Below, piece by piece: positions 7,104 through 15,429 of a DNA stretch of 64,000 nucleotides (its first letter is position 1; the number at the start of each line of letters is the position of its first letter). Origin of the DNA: Sulfurovum sp. UBA4779 (lineage in GTDB: Bacteria > Campylobacterota > Campylobacteria > Campylobacterales > Sulfurovaceae); assembly GCA_002403155.1 (NCBI GenBank), contig DHHF01000009.1, positions 46,730 through 110,729 of the forward strand, written 5' to 3'. A program made the position numbers and the translations under genes. The notes beneath the pieces are model-generated. The model ran no database searches. It was given only the letters and a program-made list of their open reading frames with translations, and had not been told where the DNA came from.

Positions 7104-9239
7104 TTATGCTAAATACTCCGGTGTTGCCAATTCTACTTTTTTGCCTTTTTGCTCCATTACCACAACCGTAATCTCTTCGCCTTCGCGGTAACGCTCTGCA
7201 AGATTGTCAACATGCCCTTTTGCGACTTTTGAGATATGAAGCAGCGCATCAAATCCATCAGGCATTTCCACAAAAAGGCCAAAATCCACTATCTTTTTGA
7301 TCTTGCCTTTGTAGCTTTCTCCTACTTTGTATTCCATCTGTTTTTTCACCGGCGCAGAAGCAATGGCTTCGATATGTACTTTGGCTGCTTTGACTTTTTC
7401 TTTGTCTCCCCCGGATATTTTAACCCCGCCTGCTTCACGGTCCAAATCAACGGTTACTTCAAATTTTTCGATAATTTCTCTTATGGTCGCCCCTGCTTTG
7501 CCTATGATGTCAACTATCTTGCCGGGGTGAACACTGAAGTGCTCAACACTTGGAAGTGCTCCGCTGGATACAATAGTCTGCTCAGCCTTTTCCATAAGAT
7601 CAAGAATATGATTTTTGCCTTTGCCTGCTTGCAAGAGCGCTGCTCTTAATATATCCAGATCAATGCCTCCCAGCTTGATATCCATCTGAAGCGCCGTAAT
7701 GCCGTTTTTTGTTCCCCCTACTTTGAAATCCATATCGCCGTCATGGTCTTCAAGCCCCATGATATCTGAAAGTATCGCATACCTGTTGCCTTCTTTGACC
7801 AACCCCATCGCTATGCCGGCTACCAGATCAACCATCTCTACATCTGCACCCCGCAATGCCAAGCTTCCGCCGCATATTGTTGCCATAGACGATGAACCGT
7901 TGCTCTCTAAAATTTCAGAAACCAAACGGATCGTGCCGTCATAATGCAGATCTATGGCAGGCTCCAAAGCTCTTTTCCCGAGATTCCCGTGCCCAAGTTC
8001 TCTTCTTCCCGGAGCCCCGATCGGTTTTGCCTCCCCTACGCAAAAACCGGGAAAATTATAATGCACCATAAAGTTTTCCAGCTGGGCTGTTTTATCTGTG
8101 ATAAGCTCATACATCTGTGCATCTTTTTTGTCTCCCAGTGTTGCAGTTACCAGTGCCTGTGTTTGTCCTCGTGTAAAAAGGCATGAGCCGTGCACGGAAG
8201 GCAAAATATTGGTTTCAATGCTGATCGTTCTCACTTCATCCAACGATCTTCCGTCTGCTCGTATATTTTTATCAAGAATCATGGATCTTACGACGCTTTT
8301 TTTGAAACGCTCAAGCACTTTGGCAACAAGCTCTTTCTCAACTTCCTTTCCTTCGTTTTCCATCGCTTCCAAGATGGCGGCACGAACCTTTTTAAGCTCT
8401 ATGGACCTTTCGCTTTTCGCCATATGCGAAATGGCTTTCTCTACCTCCTGGGCATAATTTTTTTCGATATAGCCATAAAGCTCTTGGTCTATTTTTTCTT
8501 CTTTAATTTCAAGCGCTAGCGGCTCTTTGGCCAAAGGTTCAAATGCTTTGGTGTATGTCTGTGAGGCTTGCTTTATATGCTCGCTGGCGATTGCGATCAC
8601 CTCTACTAGCGCATCCTCGTCAAGTTCATTGCAGTATTGCACCCCGTTTTCTTTGGAAGGCAGCGATCTCATCTCAATCATTAAAATATCTTTGCCGCTC
8701 CCCACCACCAAAAGATCAAGCGTTGTTTTGGTTTGCGCGCTCAATGAAGGATTGATCACCAACTCTTTGTTTATTTTTCCTACCCTTACGGCTGCAATAC
8801 TTTGGCTCACCGGTATATCGGAAACAAAAAGCGCCGCATTTGCCGCATGAAGCGCAGCGATTTGCATATCCACATCAGGATCGCTGCTTACCACCATGAT
8901 CGTAATCGTAACGGGATAGTAAAAACCATCAGGGAACAACGGACGCAAAGAACGGTCAACGATGCGCGACGTGAGTGTTTCAAAATCTCCTGGTTTTGTT
9001 TCTCTTTTTACAAATCCTCCGGGGATTTTTGCCGCTGCATAGGATTTTTCCAGATACTGAACCGTAAGAGGCAAAAAATCTTCCTCAACGCTTTTTTCAT
9101 CGATTGCAACCGCCGCAATCAATACAGCCTTTCCCTGCCTGTACCATACGGCACCGCTGGCTTGTTTTGCCACTTTGTCAAACTCGTACTTTTCGTTAAG
9201 ATGATTAATCCCCAACTCTACAATTTTCTCGCTACTCAT
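7104..9239 (-). CDS. pnp: polyribonucleotide nucleotidyltransferase (PNPase)
   Basis: Phosphorolytic 3'-5' exoribonuclease of 711 residues, the normal length. Two RNase PH-like domains are separated by an alpha-helical linker; the second holds the catalytic core with GAPGRRELGHG and GLEDHDGDMDFKV. A KH domain (about 565-625, GKAGATIREI) and an S1 domain (about 635-705, KIVDFGLFVE) end the protein. It acts in mRNA decay and probably in a degradosome-like complex. It is the last gene after purD-RDD-lptD-DnaJ-like, about 50 bases downstream. Confidence 0.97.
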   Translation of the reverse strand: MSSEKIVELGINHLNEKYEFDKVAKQASGAVWYRQGKAVLIAAVAIDEKSVEEDFLPLTVQYLEKSYAAAKIPGGFVKRETKPGDFETLTSRIVDRSLRPLFPDGFYYPVTITIMVVSSDPDVDMQIAALHAANAALFVSDIPVSQSIAAVRVGKINKELVINPSLSAQTKTTLDLLVVGSGKDILMIEMRSLPSKENGVQYCNELDEDALVEVIAIASEHIKQASQTYTKAFEPLAKEPLALEIKEEKIDQELYGYIEKNYAQEVEKAISHMAKSERSIELKKVRAAILEAMENEGKEVEKELVAKVLERFKKSVVRSMILDKNIRADGRSLDEVRTISIETNILPSVHGSCLFTRGQTQALVTATLGDKKDAQMYELITDKTAQLENFMVHYNFPGFCVGEAKPIGAPGRRELGHGNLGKRALEPAIDLHYDGTIRLVSEILESNGSSSMATICGGSLALRGADVEMVDLVAGIAMGLVKEGNRYAILSDIMGLEDHDGDMDFKVGGTKNGITALQMDIKLGGIDLDILRAALLQAGKGKNHILDLMEKAEQTIVSSGALPSVEHFSVHPGKIVDIIGKAGATIREIIEKFEVTVDLDREAGGVKISGGDKEKVKAAKVHIEAIASAPVKKQMEYKVGESYKGKIKKIVDFGLFVEMPDGFDALLHISKVAKGHVDNLAERYREGEEITVVVMEQKGKKVELATPEYLA

Positions 9240-9287
9240 CTATTTTTATATCCTTTTTTAATTTTTTCCTTAGGGTGTCGGAAGCGT

Positions 9288-9557
9288 TTAAAATCTAAAT
9301 CGTTGGGCATAATCTGCTCCCGGATATTGCCTATTGATTTCATCGTCATCAAAAGTATAACGAAACTCTTCTATATACTTCATCAAAAGCCGGTAGGCAT
9401 GATTGATTTCTTCCATTTTTTGCACATCGCCGCCCAGATCGGGATGATATTTTTTAGCAAGAAAGCGATACTGTTTTTTAATGTCGTCTTTTGTAATAAA
9501 TTTGGGCAATTCTAAAATTTCCAAAGCCCTGTTAAGCTCTTTAGCCGGTTTATGCAT
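9288..9557 (-). CDS. small DnaJ-domain protein
   Basis: An 89-residue protein made almost only of a J-domain. Helix II/III and the HPD tripeptide are seen in LAKKYHPDLGGD, preceded by the basic helix KKQYRF. The J-domain should stimulate an Hsp70 (DnaK or HscA-like) ATPase; there is no zinc finger or substrate-binding domain. The ATG overlaps the lptD stop (TAATG), indicating coupled translation. A link to envelope assembly is suggested only by position. Confidence 0.88.
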   Translation of the reverse strand: MHKPAKELNRALEILELPKFITKDDIKKQYRFLAKKYHPDLGGDVQKMEEINHAYRLLMKYIEEFRYTFDDDEINRQYPGADYAQRFRF

Positions 9558-11635
9558 TACTTCAACCCTTCTTGTTCCATTTGGCCTGATCCGATGCTGC
9601 CAAACGGCTTGAAGTTAAATTGGACATAAAATATATTGTCTTTTGTGTATCCTGCAGGCCTTGGCGTAATTTCTTGTCCGACAACGGTTGCAATGCTCCA
9701 GCAATCACGATTATAACCGGCTCCTGCTCTCCACTGCATACTCGAAGTCGAATCGAGATTGTACGTAATACCGCCGCTTAGCGCAACTCTTTTGTTCACA
9801 TCATATCTAAAATCAAAATTAATATCATTCGCGATAGCAATATCAACGATATCATCAGGCAATTTTTGCCTAAAAGAGTGTCCGATGCTGATAAAATATT
9901 CCTCTTCGTTTACCCTCATGAGACTTGAAGACTCTCTTATCGTGCCAAATTCATAAGAATAGACGATATCGTTGTAAAATTGCCATTTCCCCCAATTATA
10001 TTGCATTTCATTCGCTATATCCGCAAGTTTATAGTCATGGTTCATATAGAACTTTTGAGACAAACGCTGAAAAAAAACAAGCTCCATTTGCGTATCATAA
10101 AAATATTGCCCCACGCTCAAATCATAATATTCTTCCGGCAAATCTATCTCGAAAAGCATCTTTTGCACTTCATTAAACCAATCAAAATCAGAAGGTTTCC
10201 GATGCACATTTCCCGGCTTTACATACCCTAAAGAAGGCTGAAGAATATGAATAAAATCTTCGTATGATTTCGTTAAATCGCTAAAAATTTTTATTTTATG
10301 CGTATTGCTATAATATTCAAACTCATCATACTCATCGCTTCCGTTGCCAAAAAAGAATTTGCTGTAATAGACCTCTTCACCCAGCGAAAGATTGGCAAAT
10401 CCATCCAAAAAAGAAGCGGTCCACTCTATCGGTATTTTTGCTTCGGCTTGTTTAAGCGTCATCCCTTCTTTTCGATAAAAATGATTGATGTGCATATCGG
10501 CACTGTAGGTAAGATTGTCCCACATAAAATGTTTTAAATATTTATGCCACTGCAACGAGGGGAGCAGCTGTAAGGTATTGTCGTTGCTTTCGTTGCGGGT
10601 GTCTATAAAATATTTTCCGTTTATGCCTGCATAATAGTCATCATTGTATAAAAAATAATTCAAACGAGATTCTTGCAACGGCAAAAGCCCAAAATGCTCC
10701 AGTCGTGTTTTTTGCAAATTTAAATAATCGATATCGTTAAGATAGGTAGCATTGACATAGAGGCCGTCTTCAAACCCCTGCGGCAAACTAGAATCAAAAA
10801 AACTGCTGGAATCATACAAAAACTCTGCACCGTAATGCTCCAGCCTATTTTCCCAGCTATCTTTAAAATAGCCTGTTCTCAGCTGCCCCAAAGAGTGATT
10901 GCTGTCGGCAAAACGGAACGTACCGTAAACACCTTCACTCCGATTCGTGCGTATCTGAGGATTTATTTCAAGGTCCATACCGGGAGAAATCGCCCAAAAT
11001 ACGGGCTGCTCATAAATAAACCCTTCTTCAGACGAATAGCCTACCAGCGGAAAAAGCAATCCCGAACTTCGTTCTTTGTGAGTTGAGAAACCAAGATAGG
11101 GAGTATAAAAAACAGGGATATCCCACAAATATACTTTTGCATCATATATGTGCATATATTTTGCCTCACTGTCATACAAAGAACCCGAAAAAACCATTTT
11201 CCATACAGGATCATTCATATCACAGCTGGAAAACAGACTTTGGCCCAGCGTATAATTTCCTTCTTTTTTGTTTGCTTTGTCCGTAAAAAGCCATATGTCG
11301 TTTTCGGTTACAAAAAAAAGCTTTTGAAAATGTACTTCCTTTGTATCGGTTTGAATTTCCAGATGGTCGGTCTGCTCTTTTGTGCCTTTGTAGCCTATCA
11401 TTTCAACTTGTCCGTCAAGCACAAGCTTTTTTGTTTTTTTATCGTAAAATGCACTGGATGCTTTAATGACAGAGCCGTCATAATATACGATTACTTCATC
11501 TTTGGCTTCAACTGTTGTTTTGGATGACTGCACATATTTTGCAAGGACTTCTATTTTATTTTTTTCCTCTGTTGCATGTATGCTTTGTGCACCAAAAAAT
11601 AGCCCCAGAAAAAAAATAAAAAAAAATCTAAGCAT
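9557..11635 (-). CDS. lptD: LPS-assembly outer membrane protein LptD
   Basis: Outer-membrane beta-barrel that inserts lipopolysaccharide into the outer leaflet. A signal peptide (hydrophobic core FFFIFFLGLFFGAQS) is followed by an LptA/OstA-like beta-jellyroll (about 25-150, e.g. DGSVIKASSAFYD). The remainder is an aromatic-rich barrel of about 500 residues. Its 692 residues make it somewhat shorter than E. coli LptD (784), as usual in this phylum. The start overlaps the RDD gene by eight bases and the stop overlaps the DnaJ-like gene. Confidence 0.93.
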   Translation of the reverse strand: MLRFFFIFFLGLFFGAQSIHATEEKNKIEVLAKYVQSSKTTVEAKDEVIVYYDGSVIKASSAFYDKKTKKLVLDGQVEMIGYKGTKEQTDHLEIQTDTKEVHFQKLFFVTENDIWLFTDKANKKEGNYTLGQSLFSSCDMNDPVWKMVFSGSLYDSEAKYMHIYDAKVYLWDIPVFYTPYLGFSTHKERSSGLLFPLVGYSSEEGFIYEQPVFWAISPGMDLEINPQIRTNRSEGVYGTFRFADSNHSLGQLRTGYFKDSWENRLEHYGAEFLYDSSSFFDSSLPQGFEDGLYVNATYLNDIDYLNLQKTRLEHFGLLPLQESRLNYFLYNDDYYAGINGKYFIDTRNESNDNTLQLLPSLQWHKYLKHFMWDNLTYSADMHINHFYRKEGMTLKQAEAKIPIEWTASFLDGFANLSLGEEVYYSKFFFGNGSDEYDEFEYYSNTHKIKIFSDLTKSYEDFIHILQPSLGYVKPGNVHRKPSDFDWFNEVQKMLFEIDLPEEYYDLSVGQYFYDTQMELVFFQRLSQKFYMNHDYKLADIANEMQYNWGKWQFYNDIVYSYEFGTIRESSSLMRVNEEEYFISIGHSFRQKLPDDIVDIAIANDINFDFRYDVNKRVALSGGITYNLDSTSSMQWRAGAGYNRDCWSIATVVGQEITPRPAGYTKDNIFYVQFNFKPFGSIGSGQMEQEGLK

Positions 11636-12083
11636 TGATGACTACACAGCTTGAAATTTTATCATGAAACGTTTGCCTTAGCGGCGTAAAGAAAGCCAGT
11701 ACAAATCCCACATAGAAAAAAAGTTCGCTAGGCACTCTTGCCAATGCGCGCAAAAGCGCCTTTACAAAGGAAGGAGTATACTCTGTTTGGTAATCAATCA
11801 CTTTAATTTTTGCAATATATTTGCCCAGCGTCATACCGCTTTGCCATACTAAAACAGTATGATAAAATATTTTAATCATAAAAAACACTAAAATATTTTG
11901 CTCCACAAAAACATTCATTGCTTCAACTGTTGCTTGATCATCAAGAGAGACTTCAGACATCAGCATCATAATCTGATCATAAAAAATCACTACAAAAAAA
12001 ACAGAAACAACAATATCGTCTATTACAAATGCGATGGCACGTCTTGGTATATTTGCTATCTGAAAAGGAAAAGTATTAGACAT
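11628..12083 (-). CDS. RDD-family inner-membrane protein
   Basis: A 151-residue membrane protein with the RDD signature: Arg and Asp in the first helix (RRAIAFVIDDIVVS) and the later motif GMTLGKYIAKIKV. Three to four transmembrane segments are visible. The family is poorly characterised; some members have been linked to ion exchange. It starts nine bases after purD and overlaps lptD by eight bases, so it is co-transcribed with envelope biogenesis genes. No specific function can be stated. Confidence 0.85.
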   Translation of the reverse strand: MSNTFPFQIANIPRRAIAFVIDDIVVSVFFVVIFYDQIMMLMSEVSLDDQATVEAMNVFVEQNILVFFMIKIFYHTVLVWQSGMTLGKYIAKIKVIDYQTEYTPSFVKALLRALARVPSELFFYVGFVLAFFTPLRQTFHDKISSCVVINA

Positions 12084-12092
12084 TTCCTGAGC

Positions 12093-13361
12093 CTAAAGCG
12101 CCTGATAAGCAATATCGCTTCGGCATTGTTTGCCCGCAAAATGCACCTGTCCTACAAGCATATAGGCACGTCTTTGGGCTTCTTTGATCGTGTCGCCTAT
12201 CCCTATGCACACCAAAACCCTTCCGCCTGTCGCATAGAGTTTCCCGTCTTCTCCACGAGCTACTCCTGCAAATGAAATATGCGCATTTTCTTTTAACTCT
12301 TCATGATGAATCTCATCAATGATGATCTCGGCAGGTTCGGAATTTTTATAGGGGTAATCTTTGCTTGCCATTACAACGCCTACCGCATACTTATCGTGAA
12401 ATTCAATGTTTGCACTTTTCAACTCTCCTACGGCTGCTTTGTAAAAAAGTTCGCTTGCCGGCGATTTGAGCAGCGGCATCAATTCTTCACATTCAGGATC
12501 ACCGAAACGGACATTATATTCCAAAATCACAGGATCGCCTTTTACCACCATCACTCCCATAAAAAGAACTCCGGTAAAAGGCATCCCCTCTTCCTGCATT
12601 CCTTTTAATGTAGGCTTGATCACGCGTTCATCCAGCTTTGCATAGATTTCTTCATTCACAAGCGGTGTAGGCGCATATGCACCCATGCCGCCGGTATTTG
12701 GCCCCTTATCTCCGTTAAGCAGTCTTTTGTGATCTTGCGCGGCAGGAAGCACCACATAATCTTTTCCGTCGCACACGGCAAAAACAGAAAGCTCATACCC
12801 GTCTAAAAACTCTTCGATAACGATTGATGTCCCCGCATCTCCGAATGCATTGCCGCTCAGCATTTCCCCTGCTGCTTTTTTGGCTTCATCGCGGCTTTGG
12901 GCAATAATAACCCCTTTGCCTCCGCAAAGGCCGTCAGCTTTAACCACAATAGGGACTTCAAGAGAATTGATAAATTTATATGCTTCTTCCAACGAATTTG
13001 TTTGGATATATTTTGCAGTAGGAATATGATGGCGGGCTAAAAAATTTTTCATAAATATCTTGGATCCCTCCAGCTGTGCTGCTTTTTCCGTGGGTCCAAA
13101 TATTGTCAGCCCTCTTTTTTTAAACACATCGACAATACCTTCTACCAATGGTACTTCCGGACCGACAATGGTTAAACCGATCCCTTGTGTTTGTGCAAAA
13201 TCAGCCAATGCATCAAAATTATCAATGGCAATATTTTCTCCCAACGCATCCGTTGCCCCATTGCCTGGAGCAAAATAAATTTTTTCTACATTGTTGTCTT
13301 TTTTAAGCGCTAAACCAATAGAATATTCTCTGCCGCCCGAACCTATAATCAATATATCCAT
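12093..13361 (-). CDS. purD: phosphoribosylamine-glycine ligase
   Basis: Second step of purine synthesis: ATP + glycine + phosphoribosylamine give GAR. The 422 residues have the expected N-terminal Rossmann-like domain (LIIGSGGREYSI), an ATP-grasp fold with KADGLCGGKGV, the GPNTGGMGAY motif and the metal/ATP-binding end EYNVRFGDPE. A clear Shine-Dalgarno (GGAGAG) precedes the ATG. It is the first gene of purD-RDD-lptD-DnaJ-like-pnp. Confidence 0.97.
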   Translation of the reverse strand: MDILIIGSGGREYSIGLALKKDNNVEKIYFAPGNGATDALGENIAIDNFDALADFAQTQGIGLTIVGPEVPLVEGIVDVFKKRGLTIFGPTEKAAQLEGSKIFMKNFLARHHIPTAKYIQTNSLEEAYKFINSLEVPIVVKADGLCGGKGVIIAQSRDEAKKAAGEMLSGNAFGDAGTSIVIEEFLDGYELSVFAVCDGKDYVVLPAAQDHKRLLNGDKGPNTGGMGAYAPTPLVNEEIYAKLDERVIKPTLKGMQEEGMPFTGVLFMGVMVVKGDPVILEYNVRFGDPECEELMPLLKSPASELFYKAAVGELKSANIEFHDKYAVGVVMASKDYPYKNSEPAEIIIDEIHHEELKENAHISFAGVARGEDGKLYATGGRVLVCIGIGDTIKEAQRRAYMLVGQVHFAGKQCRSDIAYQAL

Positions 13362-13512
13362 TTATCTCTCCAAAAAATTTTATTGCGGTTACTTTTGCTC
13401 TTGAATTGAAGCAGCTGTCCTATGATGCCCAAGAAATTTCATCAAAATTAAATACACTTTGCGTGCTTTTTAATCTTCAAAAAATCCCTTCTGTCTATCA
13501 TCAACCCATTGT

Positions 13513-13702
13513 CCCCGGACAGCCGTTCTGTTTTAAGTCGGCCCTCATTAAGCCAACGTTGCAGGAGAGAGCATCTTTTTAGGGGGCAATTTCTCGCAGG
13601 CCTAAACCGTGCTCAAGCAAAACCGCCCGCACACCAATCTGCTACATATCCCGCCAAAGATATATGTTGGACCCCAAATACAGTTGTCGCACTATCCAGG
13701 TT
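13513..13702 (-). ncRNA. ssrS: structured small RNA, 6S-like (ssrS candidate)
   Basis: The gap of nearly 380 bases between hemD and purD holds a GC-rich island of about 190 bases, preceded on the minus strand by a perfect TATAAT. It folds as a long rod. The terminal stem CCTGGATAG (13692-13700) pairs with CTGTCCGGG (13514-13522) over nine pairs including two G-U. Inside it CTGT pairs with ACAG, and GGTCC with GGGCC. The two G-U pairs exist only on the minus strand, which supports the orientation. Size, rod shape, own promoter and an interior sequence loosely like the E. coli 6S arm (a run ending GAGAA) fit 6S RNA, which sequesters RNA polymerase. SRP RNA, tmRNA and RNase P hallmarks are absent. 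Ends are approximate. The rest of the gap (13362-13512) shows nothing further. Confidence 0.55.
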
Positions 13703-13708
13703 AATTTA

Positions 13709-13714
13709 ATTATA
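13709..13714 (-). promoter_or_regulatory. -10 box (TATAAT) of the 6S-like RNA
   Basis: A consensus TATAAT lies on the minus strand just after the hemD stop, placed to start transcription near 13702, at the base of the terminal stem. No convincing -35 is seen, which is normal for Campylobacterota sigma-70 promoters. Confidence 0.55.
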
Positions 13715-13738
13715 GCCTATTTGCAGTTAGAAGTAGAT

Positions 13739-14389
13739 TTATTTCATATTTTGTTTTTGAAGCTCTTTTGCTTTTTTGATACAAGCATCTATCAACGGCT
13801 CATCAGCAATCGCATACTCCGCATTTGCAGGCAAATGTTTCAAGGTTGCTTCTCCGATCACTACGGCAGTATAGCTTGGATCCCATTCAAAATTCTCTAA
13901 AAAACACGCAATAGAAGACGGCGAGGTAAAAATAATAATGGCTTCTTTTGGCGGTGCTTCTTCTTCATGATATTTTCTACAAGAGGTTTCATAAATAATC
14001 TGCTCGCCAAGCGCTATCCCTTTTTGTTCCAAAAAACCTTTGCTGTCAAATGAAACAATTTTGGGACGAAGATAAAGGAGCTTTCTTTCTTTAAAAAAAA
14101 CAGCAATATCTGCCGCAAGCACTTCGCCGTAAAAATTTTTCGGCTCAAAAATCACTTCACCGCCCAATGCTCTTATCTGTTTTGCCGTAGCCGGTCCCAC
14201 TGCAATACAGGGATATTCTTTCCATTTTTTATCTATCTTGTCTGCGTAAACGACAGCCTGTTTTGAAGTAAAAATCAATGTATCATAGTTGGCAAAATCT
14301 ATTTGACGGGCAGTCATCGAAAAAGTAATGATGGGCAATGCATTTACTCCTTCTTTGATACTCGGGGAAAGAAGATAGATTTCTCTCAT
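13739..14389 (-). CDS. hemD: uroporphyrinogen-III synthase
   Basis: Closes and isomerises hydroxymethylbilane to uroporphyrinogen III in heme/siroheme synthesis. The 216 residues are slightly short for the family (about 240). Typical weakly conserved features are visible: LIFTSKQAVVY near residue 40, AVGPATAKQIRALGGEV around 65, and IIFTSPSSIACFLENF and AVVIGEATLKHL in the second half. The ATG overlaps the stop of the upstream cation efflux gene (ATGA). HemD is poorly conserved, so the call rests on these motifs and length. Confidence 0.87.
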   Translation of the reverse strand: MREIYLLSPSIKEGVNALPIITFSMTARQIDFANYDTLIFTSKQAVVYADKIDKKWKEYPCIAVGPATAKQIRALGGEVIFEPKNFYGEVLAADIAVFFKERKLLYLRPKIVSFDSKGFLEQKGIALGEQIIYETSCRKYHEEEAPPKEAIIIFTSPSSIACFLENFEWDPSYTAVVIGEATLKHLPANAEYAIADEPLIDACIKKAKELQKQNMK

Positions 14390-15318
14390 ACTTGCTTTGA
14401 CTCCATCAGTGAACTGCCGTACAACAAAGCTTTGTTGACCTCTTCATCATCATAGGGATCAAAATGGGGAGTAATGATCCATTTTTTTTTCAAATCAAGT
14501 GCCATGATTTTCTCTTCTACTTGATCTGCGATGCGGTGAGCCTCAAGCAGCAGCATATTGGGGCGAAGCACCATGTGAAATTCTACAAAATTGGTAGTCC
14601 CGTCGGTACGCGTTCTTAGCCAATGATAACTGTTTATTTCAGAGTTGGTTGAAAGTATCTCTTCTATTTGGACCAATGTTTCGTTTTCAAGTGCACGATC
14701 CAACAATATATTGATCCCCTCGACAATGATCTCGTATACCGAATAAATGATATACAGACCTATCCCCAAACCAAACAATGCATCTATACTGTCAAATCCT
14801 GTTAAATAAACTAACCCCAGTGCCGTCAATACCGCCGCATTGCTCCAAAGATCCGTTTGATAATGCAGCGCATCCGCTTTGATAACCACACTGTCGGTTT
14901 GTTTGGCCACTTTCAATAAATAACGCACCAAAAAATAGGTTACCCCTATAGAAAAAAGCATTGCAATGATCGAAGGTGAGAGCAAAGTAGTCTCTGTTTG
15001 GTAGATCATTTTTTTGACCGCTTCATAAATAATATAAAGCCCCGAGACAGTAATCAGTGTCCCCTCTATCACCGCTGCGACAGCCTGAACTTTGCCTTTT
15101 CCGTACTGATACACTTCATCGGGATGTTCTTCGGATTTTTTGATTGCAAAGAAATTAAAAAGCGAAATGGCCGTATCCAAAAGAGAATCTATGGCAGAGG
15201 CCAAGACGGCCACAGAACCGCTGATGATTCCTATGGTTAGCTTAACCATCACTAAAACAACCGCCACACTTGTTGATATCACAGTTGCACGTTTTTGAGG
15301 CGATATGGTTTTTTTCAA
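14386..15318 (-). CDS. cation diffusion facilitator (FieF/YiiP-like metal efflux)
   Basis: Inner-membrane divalent metal/proton antiporter of 310 residues. Six transmembrane helices carry the site-A residues: D44 and D48 in helix II (SAIDSLLDT), and His/Asp in helix V (HYQTDLWSN), matching the Zn/Fe/Cd-type DDHD site of YiiP. The C-terminal cytoplasmic domain (about 210-300) has the dimer-forming fold with HWLRTRTDG and HRIADQVE. The start is TTG at 15318 with AGGGA seven bases upstream. It overlaps hemD by four bases. The metal cannot be assigned from sequence alone. Confidence 0.9.
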   Translation of the reverse strand: MKKTISPQKRATVISTSVAVVLVMVKLTIGIISGSVAVLASAIDSLLDTAISLFNFFAIKKSEEHPDEVYQYGKGKVQAVAAVIEGTLITVSGLYIIYEAVKKMIYQTETTLLSPSIIAMLFSIGVTYFLVRYLLKVAKQTDSVVIKADALHYQTDLWSNAAVLTALGLVYLTGFDSIDALFGLGIGLYIIYSVYEIIVEGINILLDRALENETLVQIEEILSTNSEINSYHWLRTRTDGTTNFVEFHMVLRPNMLLLEAHRIADQVEEKIMALDLKKKWIITPHFDPYDDEEVNKALLYGSSLMESKQV

Positions 15319-15429
15319 AACGGTCCCTTCTTTTAAAAAGTACTATAAAATTAAATTCTAGCTAAAAAACACCTCGAAGGCAACATCGCTGTCCGGAGAC
15401 GCTTTTCTGGACAGAACAACAAAAACAGG

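Noticed and set aside
8802..9515. Long open frame on the plus strand opposite pnp and the DnaJ-like gene
   Set aside because: It is the antisense shadow of well-identified genes, with no motif and poor composition.
13509..13709. 66-codon plus-strand frame across the 6S-like region
   Set aside because: No ribosome binding site, odd composition, and the strong RNA fold on the other strand explains the open frame better.
15391..15416. CTGTCC/GGACAG hairpin after htpG as a small RNA or terminator
   Set aside because: Short stem, large loop, and no T-run or promoter nearby.
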